Under the pieces are notes generated by a model, which saw nothing but the letters and a program-made list of their open reading frames with translations, searched no databases and was not told the origin of the DNA. Position numbers and translations under genes: made by a program. Shown here in pieces: positions 40,911 to 49,509 of a stretch of DNA of 64,000 nucleotides. The stretch is from Bacillus sp. ISL-18 (GTDB lineage: Bacteria; Bacillota; Bacilli; Bacillales; Cytobacillaceae), in contig NZ_JAGGQG010000014.1 of the NCBI RefSeq assembly GCF_018613415.1, positions 124,001 through 188,000 of the forward strand, in the 5' to 3' direction. The first letter of the stretch is position 1; each line of letters starts with the position of its first letter.

Positions 40911-41477
40911 ATGATTCAAGATTGGGAAATAGAGCTTGAAACCATTCTAGGTGAATTCCAAGAACAGGCGGAACTAAAGCCAGGGCAGCTGCTTGTCGTC
41001 GGCTGCAGCACGAGTGAGGTGATTGGCGAACGAATTGGTACTGCCGGGACGATTGAAGTAGCTGAAATGATCTTTCAACAGTTTAAAAAGCTCCAAGCGG
41101 AGAAGGGAATTCAACTTGCTTTTCAATGCTGCGAGCATTTAAACCGGGCATTGGTCATGGAACGCTCCGTTGCACGTGAGCGGGGCTATGAAGAGGTTTC
41201 TGTGGTACCTGTCCGCAAGGCTGGCGGTGCGATGGCAACCTACGCCTTTGGGGGTTTTGAGGACGCCGTGGTGGTCGAATTCATAAAGGCTGAGGCTGGC
41301 ATTGACATTGGCCAAACACTCATCGGTATGCACATAAAACATGTAGCCGTGCCCGTACGCGTTAAGCAAAAAAGCGTCGGACATGCCCTTGTCACCCTAG
41401 CAAAAACCCGCCCCAAACTAATCGGCGGCGCCCGTGCCGTCTACGAAAAAAACACCGAGAATAACAGCTGCTCGTAG
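40911..41477 (+). CDS. ywlG: YwlG family protein (UPF0340, TIGR01440)
   Basis: A 188-residue conserved protein with VVGCSTSEVIGERIGTAG near 30, FQCCEHLNRAL near 68 and VPVRKAGGAMATYAFG near 93, the signatures of the YwlG family. Its place between rpiB and glyA is conserved in Bacillus; function unknown. Two in-frame ATGs (40905, 40911) follow GAAAGAAGGG; the second has the better spacing. Confidence 0.88.
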   Translation: MIQDWEIELETILGEFQEQAELKPGQLLVVGCSTSEVIGERIGTAGTIEVAEMIFQQFKKLQAEKGIQLAFQCCEHLNRALVMERSVARERGYEEVSVVPVRKAGGAMATYAFGGFEDAVVVEFIKAEAGIDIGQTLIGMHIKHVAVPVRVKQKSVGHALVTLAKTRPKLIGGARAVYEKNTENNSCS

Positions 41478-41484
41478 TGCTAAT

Positions 41485-41548
41485 GGTGACAGGCACCGTT
41501 AGAGGCACCGTTAGCACTATTGTTCGGTTATTAATGGTGACAGGCACC
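41485..41548. repeat. Two GGTGACAGGCACC elements 51 bp apart, ywlG-glyA spacer
   Basis: Cores lie at 41485-41497 and 41536-41548. A partial AGAGGCACCGTTAGCAC between them repeats the core end and the flank GTTAG. They lie just upstream of the glyA promoter. Confidence 0.88.
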
Positions 41549-41581
41549 TTTTCTTCTATTTTTATAGAGTTTATGGTGGCA

Positions 41582-41625
41582 AATTCCGAAAGATATGTTA
41601 GAATGAAGAAGGAATTTTCGAATTT
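41582..41625 (+). promoter_or_regulatory. glyA promoter region with PurBox-like pair
   Basis: AATTCCGAAAGAT (41582-41594) and, inverted, AATTTTCGAATTT (41613-41625) each match 11 of 13 positions of the PurR box AWWWCCGAACWWT, spaced 18 bp. TGTTAGAAT (41596-41604) between them is an extended -10. B. subtilis glyA is a known PurR target; this arrangement fits. Confidence 0.5.
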
Positions 41626-41665
41626 TGAATTTTATTGGTGTTTTACATAAAAAGGGGGATTTAGG

Positions 41666-42907
41666 ATGAAGCATTTGTCTCAAGCGGATGAGCAGGTTTT
41701 TAAAGCGATTCAACAGGAATTAGGACGTCAGCGTTCAAAAATTGAATTAATTGCCTCGGAAAACTTTGTAAGTGAAGCAGTGATGGAAGCACAAGGTTCT
41801 GTATTAACAAATAAGTATGCAGAAGGATATCCAGGACGCCGTTACTATGGCGGCTGTGAATATGTCGATGTGGTTGAAGATCTAGCGCGCGAACGTGCGA
41901 AGCAAATTTTCGGTGCCGAATATGTAAACGTTCAGCCGCATTCAGGGGCACAAGCCAACATGGCTGTTTACTTCACAATCCTCGAGCAGGGCGATACCGT
42001 TCTTGGGATGAATCTTTCTCACGGCGGACACTTAACACACGGAAGCCCAGTAAACTTCAGTGGCGTTCAATACAACTTCGTTGAATATGGTGTGGATGAA
42101 ACAACTCACCGCATCAATTATGATGATGTCCGCGAAAAAGCGTTAGCTCACAAACCGAAGCTTATTGTTGCCGGTGCGAGTGCCTACCCACGCGAAATCG
42201 ATTTTGCTAAGTTCCGTGAGATCGCCGATGAAGTGGGAGCTTACCTCATGGTTGATATGGCGCACATTGCTGGACTTGTGGCAGCTGGTTTGCATCAAAA
42301 TCCAGTTCCATACGCAGACTTCGTCACAACTACGACTCACAAAACCTTGCGCGGTCCTCGCGGCGGGATGATTCTTTGCAAAGAGGAATTTGGAAAGAAA
42401 ATTGATAAGTCGATCTTCCCTGGTATCCAAGGTGGTCCGCTTATGCATGTAATCGCCGCAAAAGCTGTTGCCTTCGGTGAAGCACTAGAGGATAGCTTTA
42501 AAGAATATGCAGGAAACATTATTGCGAACGCGAAGCGCCTAGCAGAATCACTGCAAAAAGAAGGATTAAAGCTAGTTTCTGGCGGTACAGATAATCATTT
42601 GCTGTTAGTTGATGTGACAAGCCTCGGCTTAACTGGAAAGATTGCTGAGCATGTGTTGGATGAAGTCGGCATTACCGTTAATAAAAACACCATTCCGTTT
42701 GACCAAAACAGCCCATTCGTAACGAGCGGAGTCCGCATTGGTACTGCAGCTGTGACAAGCCGCGGCTTTGGTTTAGAGGATATGGACGAAATTGCGTCAA
42801 TCATCGCTTTTACATTGAAAAACCATGAAGACGAAGCGAAGCTTAACGAAGCACGTCAACGTGTTGAAGCCTTAACAAATAAATTCATCCTTTATCCTGA
42901 GTATTAA
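41666..42907 (+). CDS. glyA: Serine hydroxymethyltransferase
   Basis: A 413-residue PLP enzyme converting serine and tetrahydrofolate to glycine and methylene-THF. PLP-binding Lys226 lies in TTTTHKTLRGPRGG; the N-terminal substrate motif ELIASENFVSEAV starts near 27, and DMAHIAGLVAAG near 197 carries the cofactor-ring Asp. Length equals that of Bacillus GlyA. ATG follows AAGGGGGAT. Confidence 0.97.
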   Translation: MKHLSQADEQVFKAIQQELGRQRSKIELIASENFVSEAVMEAQGSVLTNKYAEGYPGRRYYGGCEYVDVVEDLARERAKQIFGAEYVNVQPHSGAQANMAVYFTILEQGDTVLGMNLSHGGHLTHGSPVNFSGVQYNFVEYGVDETTHRINYDDVREKALAHKPKLIVAGASAYPREIDFAKFREIADEVGAYLMVDMAHIAGLVAAGLHQNPVPYADFVTTTTHKTLRGPRGGMILCKEEFGKKIDKSIFPGIQGGPLMHVIAAKAVAFGEALEDSFKEYAGNIIANAKRLAESLQKEGLKLVSGGTDNHLLLVDVTSLGLTGKIAEHVLDEVGITVNKNTIPFDQNSPFVTSGVRIGTAAVTSRGFGLEDMDEIASIIAFTLKNHEDEAKLNEARQRVEALTNKFILYPEY

Positions 42908-42920
42908 TTGTTTATTAAAT

Positions 42921-42955
42921 GGACCTTCATCTTCCAGATGGAGGTCCGTTTTTTA
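42921..42955 (+). terminator. glyA terminator
   Basis: GGACCTTCATC (42921-42931) pairs with GATGGAGGTCC (42937-42947), then GTTTTTT. Confidence 0.88.
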
Positions 42956-43128
42956 TATCTGCGTGAACCACCGCTAATCAGCTTTAGAGACCACCACGGT
43001 GCGCTTCCTATTAGAAAGAATATTCGCTCTACTTTTCTCTCTTAAAACATTAGGAGATAAGTTGCTCTATGGGGCTTTTTTCTGTAAAATGAGGCGATGA
43101 TTAATTTTTGAAAAAAGGGGCGATTATT

Positions 43129-43758
43129 GTGGCAAAGGTATACGTCTTCGACCACCCATTAATCCAGCATAAACTTACTTACATACGTGATAAACATACA
43201 GGAACGAAGGAATTTCGCGAACTCGTTGATGAAGTGGCAACCTTGATGGCATTCGAAATCACACGAGATATGTCGCTTGAGGACATCGATATCGAGACAC
43301 CTGTCTGCCCGGCAAAATCAAAGGTTCTTTCCGGGAAAAAAATTGGCATCGTGCCAATTCTCCGCGCGGGAATCGGAATGGTTGATGGGATTTTAAAATT
43401 AATCCCTGCTGCGAAGGTAGGTCATGTTGGTTTATACCGCGACCCAGAAACATTGCAGCCAGTGGAATATTACATTAAGCTTCCAAGTGATGTTGAAGAG
43501 CGCGATTTCATCGTGGTAGATCCGATGCTGGCAACGGGCGGTTCTGCGATTGAAGCGATTCGTTCGTTGAAAAAGCGCGGCGCAAAAAATATTAAGTTTA
43601 TGTGTTTAATTGCTGCTCCTGAAGGTGTGGAGGCTGTACAAGCTGCCCACCCAGATGTGGATATTTATATTGCGGCATTGGACGAGAAATTAAATGACCA
43701 TGGCTATATCGTTCCAGGTTTAGGCGATGCCGGCGACCGGTTATTTGGTACGAAATAA
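43129..43758 (+). CDS. upp: Uracil phosphoribosyltransferase
   Basis: A 209-residue salvage enzyme making UMP from uracil and PRPP. The PRPP motif is VVDPMLATGGSA near 128-139, and YIVPGLGDAGDR near 193 binds uracil. The start is GTG at 43129 (VAKVYVFDHPLIQHK), 8 bases after AAAAGGGG, equal to the B. subtilis length; a TTG at 43108 lies within the leader. In B. subtilis upp directly precedes the atp operon; here a protease gene intervenes. Confidence 0.96.
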   Translation: MAKVYVFDHPLIQHKLTYIRDKHTGTKEFRELVDEVATLMAFEITRDMSLEDIDIETPVCPAKSKVLSGKKIGIVPILRAGIGMVDGILKLIPAAKVGHVGLYRDPETLQPVEYYIKLPSDVEERDFIVVDPMLATGGSAIEAIRSLKKRGAKNIKFMCLIAAPEGVEAVQAAHPDVDIYIAALDEKLNDHGYIVPGLGDAGDRLFGTK

Positions 43759-43761
43759 TAG

Positions 43762-43789
43762 AGTCGAGCAGCGATGCTCGGCTTTTTTT
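43762..43789 (+). terminator. upp terminator
   Basis: AGTCGAGCA (43762-43770) pairs with TGCTCGGCT around GCGA, then TTTTTTT. Confidence 0.85.
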
Positions 43790-43994
43790 ATTGGAATAAT
43801 TGTATAAGGTTGGAAATCCCAAACTATTTCAAGAGTTTTTACTCATTCAGCAACGTGGTGTAGCCAAAAACCTGCTTCACTCTCTAAACCTTCCATCTAC
43901 AGGTATAAAACGGACGACACAATACTTTCTCCCGCCCGATTGCATACTTTCCCCCCTCAAAGAAAACGCTATGAGGAAAAAGGGGAATCCATAA

Positions 43995-46160
43995 ATGAAA
44001 TGGCTGTTATCCATTTTTCTCACACTGCAAACCTCTACCGTACTCATTCACCCGCCGATACCCAAATCTACCCAAGTCGCAATCGTTGTGTTAAAACAAT
44101 CGCAATCTGAACAGGAAATCAAACGACTGATCAGTCCGTATCAAAACGTAAAGCTGCGCCGCATTTTCCATGAGGCCCTTGATGGCTTCTCAATTGAAGG
44201 CAGCCCTGAGGCGATCACAAGGCTGGGCCAACAACAGCGCGTCCTAACCGTATCGCCAGTCGCTCAATACCAAGCCGAAACAGAAGAAAGCGTCAAAATA
44301 ATTGGCGGGGAAGAGGTGCGCCGCATCTTTGACCATCAGAATCAGCGCCTCACCGGCAAAGGCATCACCGTCGGCGTCATTGATACCGGGGTCGACTATA
44401 CGCATCCCGATTTAAAAAGTAATTACGCCGGCGGGCACGACCTTGTCGACAATGACCGGGACCCGATGGAAACCCTCGCCATTGGCAAAGCCACGATCCA
44501 TGGCACCCACGTCGCCGGCATTATCGCGGCCAATGGAAAAATAAAAGGTGTTGCCCCCGAGGCCAAAATTGTCGCTTACCGTGCGCTCGGGCCTGGCGGT
44601 GGCGGAACTACCGAGCAGGTCCTTGCCGCGATCGAACAGGCGATCAAAGACAAAGTGGATGTGGTCAATCTTTCCCTTGGAAATGACATCAACGGGCCGG
44701 ACCTGCCGATTTCCCTAGCCTTAAACCGTGCCGTCGACAAAGGGATCGTTGCCGTGGCGGCGTCGGGAAATTCGGGTCCAAATGTTTGGACAGTCGGCTC
44801 TCCCGGTACGGCCTCTAAAGCCATATCCGTCGGGGCTTCCACACCGACAATGAAAATTCCCTCTTTACTAATAGAAGGAAACCGCCTGCGAATCCAGCCC
44901 TTGGAGGGATCAGGCAACTGGGGACTGGACCGTTCTCTCGAATTGGCGGACGGCGGGTTGGGCCGCAAGGAGGACCTTCACAACGTCCAAGGCAAAATGG
45001 TGCTAATCAAACGCGGAACACTGACGTTTACCGAAAAAGCAAAAAACGCCTATGCAGCGGGCGCCAAAGCAGTGTTGATTTATAACAATTTGAGCGGGAG
45101 CTTTATGGGAAACCTCGATACTCCTATGACCATCCCAATCGGAGCACTCGCTAAGGGTGACGGAGTCATTTTACAAAAAAAAATAACGAACCAACGTGTG
45201 ACGGCAAGGGTATTGGTCAGTGAGGAGCGGGACCGGCTCGCAGACTTCAGCTCGCGCGGACCGGTGACGGGGACATGGGAAATTAAGCCGGATATCGTCG
45301 CGCCAGGGGTGGCGATTCAATCAACGATTCCAGGCGGTTACTTATCATTACAAGGCACCAGTATGGCCGCACCGCATGTGGCAGGGGCATGTGCGTTAAT
45401 CAAGCAGGCCCACCCGGATTGGTCGCCGGCGGAGATTAAGGCAGCGCTGATGAATACGGCCAAACCGATTGGGCCAAATCCAAACGCTTTGTACCGGACG
45501 TATGAGCAAGGAGCTGGAAGGATTCAGGTGGATGAGGCGATTCAGACCACATCACTTGTCACTCCAAGCAGTCTTCGTTTTGGCAAATACAGTGATGAGA
45601 ACGACAGCCATAAGGCCGTAGTGAAAGTTAAAAATACGAGTGAGAAGACACAACGCTATTCTTTTCGAATACCATACAAAGTTGAAGGGATCAGCTGGCG
45701 GTTTCCGTTATCGTTTACGCTCAGACCAAAAGAGTCAACGGAAGTACCGGTCGAGCTGCAAGTTGATCCACAGGTATTTAAACGGAAGATTCATGATGGT
45801 TTTATCCAGCTCGAGGCAGGGGCGAAGCTGATTCAAATTCCTTATCTGTATGTGCTGGAGGAGCCGGGATACCCGCGGGTGATGGGCTTTGATTTTGCGT
45901 ATGGGGACAGGCCGGGAGAATACCGTTATGAGGTGTACCTGCCAGGCGGTGCCGAGGAGTTTGGAATTGCTTTGTTTAACCCGGAGAGCTATCGCTTTGT
46001 CGGCTTCTTAGACACAGAAACAAATGTGAAAAAGGGACAGCTGCGCAAGCTGATTCGAAAAGAGCAGCTCCCGGCATCGGGTACTTATTTAGTGAAGGTA
46101 TTTGCCAAGAAGGCAGGAAAAGAGGATTTCATCGAAAGGATGATTATGATCGAAAAGTGA
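43995..46160 (+). CDS. Subtilisin-like (S8) serine protease with PA insert, Vpr-like
   Basis: A 721-residue secreted protease. Residues 1-19 look like a signal peptide; a propeptide follows to about 100. The catalytic triad is D130 (VIDTGVDYTHPDL), H169 (HGTHVAG) and S456 (GTSMAAPHVAG), with oxyanion N259 (AASGNSGPN). A protease-associated domain (about 330-400, KRGTLTFTEKAKNAYAAGAKAV) interrupts the catalytic domain as in minor extracellular protease Vpr; the C-terminal 200 residues form Fn3-like strands. It lacks a sortase motif. The ATG follows AAAAGGGGAA. Codons look more GC-rich than those of neighbouring genes, and the gene interrupts the usual upp-atp order, suggesting insertion. Confidence 0.9.
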   Translation: MKWLLSIFLTLQTSTVLIHPPIPKSTQVAIVVLKQSQSEQEIKRLISPYQNVKLRRIFHEALDGFSIEGSPEAITRLGQQQRVLTVSPVAQYQAETEESVKIIGGEEVRRIFDHQNQRLTGKGITVGVIDTGVDYTHPDLKSNYAGGHDLVDNDRDPMETLAIGKATIHGTHVAGIIAANGKIKGVAPEAKIVAYRALGPGGGGTTEQVLAAIEQAIKDKVDVVNLSLGNDINGPDLPISLALNRAVDKGIVAVAASGNSGPNVWTVGSPGTASKAISVGASTPTMKIPSLLIEGNRLRIQPLEGSGNWGLDRSLELADGGLGRKEDLHNVQGKMVLIKRGTLTFTEKAKNAYAAGAKAVLIYNNLSGSFMGNLDTPMTIPIGALAKGDGVILQKKITNQRVTARVLVSEERDRLADFSSRGPVTGTWEIKPDIVAPGVAIQSTIPGGYLSLQGTSMAAPHVAGACALIKQAHPDWSPAEIKAALMNTAKPIGPNPNALYRTYEQGAGRIQVDEAIQTTSLVTPSSLRFGKYSDENDSHKAVVKVKNTSEKTQRYSFRIPYKVEGISWRFPLSFTLRPKESTEVPVELQVDPQVFKRKIHDGFIQLEAGAKLIQIPYLYVLEEPGYPRVMGFDFAYGDRPGEYRYEVYLPGGAEEFGIALFNPESYRFVGFLDTETNVKKGQLRKLIRKEQLPASGTYLVKVFAKKAGKEDFIERMIMIEK

Positions 46161-46575
46161 GAGGAATAGATTCGGAAGGCTGGGGCAGAAAAAAGCACCA
46201 GCTTTCTTTAGGTTAAAAAAACCGTATAAATTACACCTCTTTTCAAGCAAACTCTAGACAAAAAAATAATATTTTATTAGAATTAGATTAAAATTTGATT
46301 AAAAGTTCACAAAATAGACACAAATCGGACCAAAAAAATTCAAAATTTACAATACAATTAAAGTGTAACAAAGGTGTCAAACTTTCAGAAATTATTAATA
46401 GTAGATTGTGGTATAATTCACGTAAATTCATTGACATTGACAAGTGGCTATTGTATGCTAACAAAGGGTATCAATGATAGGGTTTTCATGTCGAATTATC
46501 TATATAAAGATAGTTTTATGGAATGAATTTGTCACCTGCCCGTTTGACATTCTCTAAGAGTGAGGATGTGACTAT
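46161..46575 (+). promoter_or_regulatory. atp operon control region
   Basis: AAGGCTGG/CCAGCTTT (46176-46205) may terminate the protease gene. An extended -10, TGGTATAAT (46409-46417), and a full promoter TTGACA (46431-46436), 17 bp, TATGCT (46454-46459), precede atpZ by 160 and 117 bp. The leader of over 100 bases contains no obvious terminator. No gene is seen in the 415 bp. Confidence 0.72.
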
Positions 46576-46803
46576 ATGCGTCAAAAAAACCGCAATCCAT
46601 TCCAAGCAATGGCGTTAATGTCTGCGATTGTCTCCCAGTTAGTCGGCTCCATTCTCATCGGTATTTTTGCAGGCAGATGGCTTGACCGGCATTGGGGTGT
46701 AGAACCAATTTTCTTAATAATCGGACTGCTTTTGGGACTGGCAGCAGGGACTTATTCTATGCTTCTTTCAATCCGCCATTTCTATTCAGGAGATAAATCA
46801 TAA
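46576..46803 (+). CDS. atpZ: AtpZ, small accessory protein of the ATP synthase operon
   Basis: A 75-residue membrane protein with two hydrophobic helices (about 12-33 and 42-64) joined by a short charged loop (GRWLDRHWGVEP), typical of the AtpZ/gene-1 family. In alkaliphilic Bacillus AtpZ with AtpI is reported to help c-ring assembly and divalent cation supply. B. subtilis lacks this gene before atpI. Its stop overlaps the atpI start (TAATG). Confidence 0.82.
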   Translation: MRQKNRNPFQAMALMSAIVSQLVGSILIGIFAGRWLDRHWGVEPIFLIIGLLLGLAAGTYSMLLSIRHFYSGDKS

Positions 46804-47186
46804 TGCCAGATTTCAGAGTTATGTACAACAGGCAAAAGAAATGGATATTCTACTTGCTGGCCATTTATGTTCTTGGCTGGGGCTTCACTACGCACCATAC
46901 GATCTTTTTAGGATTAGTTTTAGGGACATGCTTCGGTTTTCTTAACCTCTTACTCCTGGTAAGGAAGACTGAGAAGTTCGATAAACAAGTATCAGAGGGG
47001 AAAAAACCCCGGTCACTAGGATCCTTATCAAGGATGGCGACAGCGGGTATTGGGGCTGCAATTGCATTGAAGTACCCGGAATATTTTAATATTTTTAGCT
47101 TTGTGATAGGACTAATGACATCCTATATTGTCATTATGATAGATTATTTTTACAATGCAATACATGTACACAAAAAGGGGAAGTGA
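46803..47186 (+). CDS. atpI: ATP synthase protein I
   Basis: A 127-residue membrane protein with about four hydrophobic segments. Length equals B. subtilis AtpI. It assists assembly of the c-ring and is not a structural part of the enzyme. Overlap with atpZ and an 11-bp gap to atpB place it firmly in the operon. Confidence 0.88.
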   Translation: MPDFRVMYNRQKKWIFYLLAIYVLGWGFTTHHTIFLGLVLGTCFGFLNLLLLVRKTEKFDKQVSEGKKPRSLGSLSRMATAGIGAAIALKYPEYFNIFSFVIGLMTSYIVIMIDYFYNAIHVHKKGK

Positions 47187-47197
47187 GGTGAGTACAT

Positions 47198-47911
47198 ATG
47201 GAACATAAAACTCCTGAGTTTGAATTCTTAGGTTTATGGTTTAATGGCGCTAACGTCTTAATGATCACTGTAGCAAGTGTCATTGTTTTTCTAATAGCCG
47301 TGCTTTCGACACGCAAGCTGGCAATGAAACCAACAGGGATGCAGAACTTCTTTGAATGGGTGATGGACTTTGTGAAAGGCATCATCAACAGCACGATGGA
47401 TTGGAAGGATGGAGGAAGATTTCACATCCTTGGAATCACACTCATCATGTATATCTTTGTATCCAATATGTTAGGTTTGCCATTTTCAATTGTGATTGAT
47501 GGAACACTTTGGTGGAAATCACCAACAGCTGACCCAATCATCACGTTAACTCTTGCTGTTATGATTTTGGGTCTTACCCATTATTATGGTGTAAAGTTAA
47601 AAGGTTTCAAAGGATATGCTCAAGGCTTCTTCAGCCCGATGGGATTCTTGTTCCCATTAAAGATTATTGAAGAATTCGCCAACACATTAACACTTGGTCT
47701 GCGTCTCTACGGTAACATCTTCGCAGGTGAATTGCTGTTATCACTTTTAGCAGCGGGACTGGCCCACCAAGGAATTGCCGGTACCATCGCCGCAGTGCCG
47801 CTGACATTAGTATGGCAAGGTTTCTCTGTGTTTGTCGGCTCGATCCAGGCATACATCTTTACTATGTTAACAATGGTTTACATGTCTCATAAAGTGAGTC
47901 ATGACCATTAA
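47198..47911 (+). CDS. atpB: ATP synthase Fo subunit a
   Basis: A 237-residue polytopic membrane protein forming the proton half-channels. The essential Arg lies in LTLGLRLYGNIFAGELLL near residue 170; the C-terminal QAYIFTMLTMVYMSHK closes the second channel. ATG follows GGGGAAGTGAGG. Confidence 0.95.
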   Translation: MEHKTPEFEFLGLWFNGANVLMITVASVIVFLIAVLSTRKLAMKPTGMQNFFEWVMDFVKGIINSTMDWKDGGRFHILGITLIMYIFVSNMLGLPFSIVIDGTLWWKSPTADPIITLTLAVMILGLTHYYGVKLKGFKGYAQGFFSPMGFLFPLKIIEEFANTLTLGLRLYGNIFAGELLLSLLAAGLAHQGIAGTIAAVPLTLVWQGFSVFVGSIQAYIFTMLTMVYMSHKVSHDH

Positions 47912-47984
47912 AATAACCGTTCATGCTCATGAACAAAAATAAAAAAATATTATGTTTTCATACATTTAAGGAGGAAAAAAAGAA

Positions 47985-48209
47985 ATGACAGGTTCAATTG
48001 GTATTTTAGCAGCAGCGATCGCAATCGGTTTATCAGCAATTGGTGCAGGTATTGGTAACGGTCTTATCGTAGGACGTACAGTAGAAGGTGTGGCTCGTCA
48101 GCCTGAATTACGTGGTATGCTTCAAACTACAATGTTCATCGGGGTTGCGTTAGTTGAAGCCTTGCCGATTATCGGGGTAGTTATTGCGTTCATGGTATTG
48201 AACAAATAA
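47985..48209 (+). CDS. atpE: ATP synthase Fo subunit c
   Basis: A 74-residue hairpin of two membrane helices, the rotor ring subunit. The glycine-rich packing motif SAIGAGIGNG spans residues 17-26, the loop RQPE near 39-41 contacts F1, and the proton-carrying Glu58 lies in VALVEALPII. A very strong AAGGAGGAAA precedes ATG, as expected for the most abundant subunit. Confidence 0.97.
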   Translation: MTGSIGILAAAIAIGLSAIGAGIGNGLIVGRTVEGVARQPELRGMLQTTMFIGVALVEALPIIGVVIAFMVLNK

Positions 48210-48327
48210 AACTCGAAAATTTCCTGGTGGCGAAGATAACCGAATCCTTCGCCATTCATTTATGTTTGTTTGATTGAATTGATTGTTTCCAAACGTTTTA
48301 GCAACTCTTGAAAGGAGTGAACCCAGG

Positions 48328-48858
48328 GTGTTAACTAGCAGTTTTGTATTGGCCACTGCGGCTGAAGGCGGCGGCCACATTAATACTGGAGATATCTTCT
48401 TCCAGCTAATCGTATTTATCATTTTGTTAGCATTGCTTAAAAAATTCGCGTGGGGTCCATTAATGGGCATTATGAAACAACGTGAAGAGCATATCGCTAA
48501 TGAAATTACTGCGGCAGAAAACAGCCGTTTAGAAGCGAAAAAACTTATCGAAGAGCAGCGTAACCTTCTTAAAGAAGCACGTAATGATGCACAAAACTTA
48601 ATTGAGAGTGCGAAGAAGCAAGGCGACTTGCAGCGTGAAGAAATCATTACGACGGCCCGGGCTGAAGCAGAACGCCTGAAAGAAGCTGCCAAGCTTGAAA
48701 TTGAACAGCAAAAGGAAAAAGCTGTTGCTGCCATTCGCGAACAGGTTGCTTCCTTGTCTGTGTTAATTGCTTCTAAAGTAATTGAGAAAGAATTAACAAA
48801 TGCAGACCAAGATGCACTAATTAACGAATACATTAAAGAGGCAGGAGAAGGACGATGA
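48328..48858 (+). CDS. atpF: ATP synthase Fo subunit b
   Basis: A 176-residue peripheral stalk subunit: one membrane helix (about 23-41, IFFQLIVFIILLALLKKFAW), then a long charged coiled coil (residues 50-150). The start is GTG at 48328 (VLTSSFVLATAAEGGG), 10 bases after AAAGGAG; the frame upstream to 48283 has no support. It overlaps atpH by four bases. Confidence 0.95.
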   Translation: MLTSSFVLATAAEGGGHINTGDIFFQLIVFIILLALLKKFAWGPLMGIMKQREEHIANEITAAENSRLEAKKLIEEQRNLLKEARNDAQNLIESAKKQGDLQREEIITTARAEAERLKEAAKLEIEQQKEKAVAAIREQVASLSVLIASKVIEKELTNADQDALINEYIKEAGEGR

Positions 48859-49391
48859 GCAACACAATGGTAGCAAAACGCTACGCGTCCGCTCTTTTTC
48901 AAATCGCTAATGAACAGCAGGTTCTAGGTCAAATAGAAGAGGACCTTCGTGTAGTTAAGGAAGTCTTGGAATACAATCCTGATTTAAAAGCTGTCCTTAA
49001 ATCTTCAAAACTTACGCTCGATAAGAAAAAAGAGATTGTGAAAAATGCTTTTGCATCAGTGAATGTGTTTGTCCTAAATACGGTATTGGTCTTAATTGAT
49101 CGTCATCGCGAGGACCAAATTGTTGAAGTAACCGATCAGTTCCTTGAACTGGCAAATGAAGCAATGGGAATCGCAGAAGCGGAAGTGTACAGCGCACGTG
49201 AGTTGACGGATGCTGAACGCGAAGCATTATCTGCGACATTTGCTGCGAAAATTGGCAAAAAATCACTAAGAATTGAAAATATCGTCGATTCTAACCTGCT
49301 GGGCGGCATCCGCCTTCGGATTGGAAATCGAATTTATGACGGCTCTTTGCGCGGAAAGCTAGACCGTTTAGAACGTAAGTTGTTAAGCTAA
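48855..49391 (+). CDS. atpH: ATP synthase F1 subunit delta
   Basis: A 178-residue protein linking the peripheral stalk to F1. It begins MSNTMVAKRYASALFQIA and has the C-terminal LGGIRLRIGNRIYDGSLRGKL strand signature. ATGA overlap with atpF. A 118-bp spacer with GC-rich repeat-like sequence (GGGCGCTGGACGAC near 49434-49447) separates it from atpA. Confidence 0.95.
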   Translation: MSNTMVAKRYASALFQIANEQQVLGQIEEDLRVVKEVLEYNPDLKAVLKSSKLTLDKKKEIVKNAFASVNVFVLNTVLVLIDRHREDQIVEVTDQFLELANEAMGIAEAEVYSARELTDAEREALSATFAAKIGKKSLRIENIVDSNLLGGIRLRIGNRIYDGSLRGKLDRLERKLLS

Positions 49392-49509
49392 GACGAAATG
49401 TAAAGCAACCGGTAAGCGAAGTACACTCGCCGCTGGGCGCTGGACGACTTTTAAAAGTTTACTGCAGGAAAAAATATACGCAAAGTATCAGAAGATAGGG
49501 GTGAAACTC

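Noticed and set aside
43800..43994. 64-codon frame directly before the protease gene
   Set aside because: It starts with TTG without a ribosome site, has no coding character, and the protease has its own strong ribosome site.
48150..48902. 250-codon open frame on the minus strand opposite atpF
   Set aside because: It is the mirror of the atpF coiled coil, Ser/Arg/Cys-rich, with no ribosome site or family resemblance.
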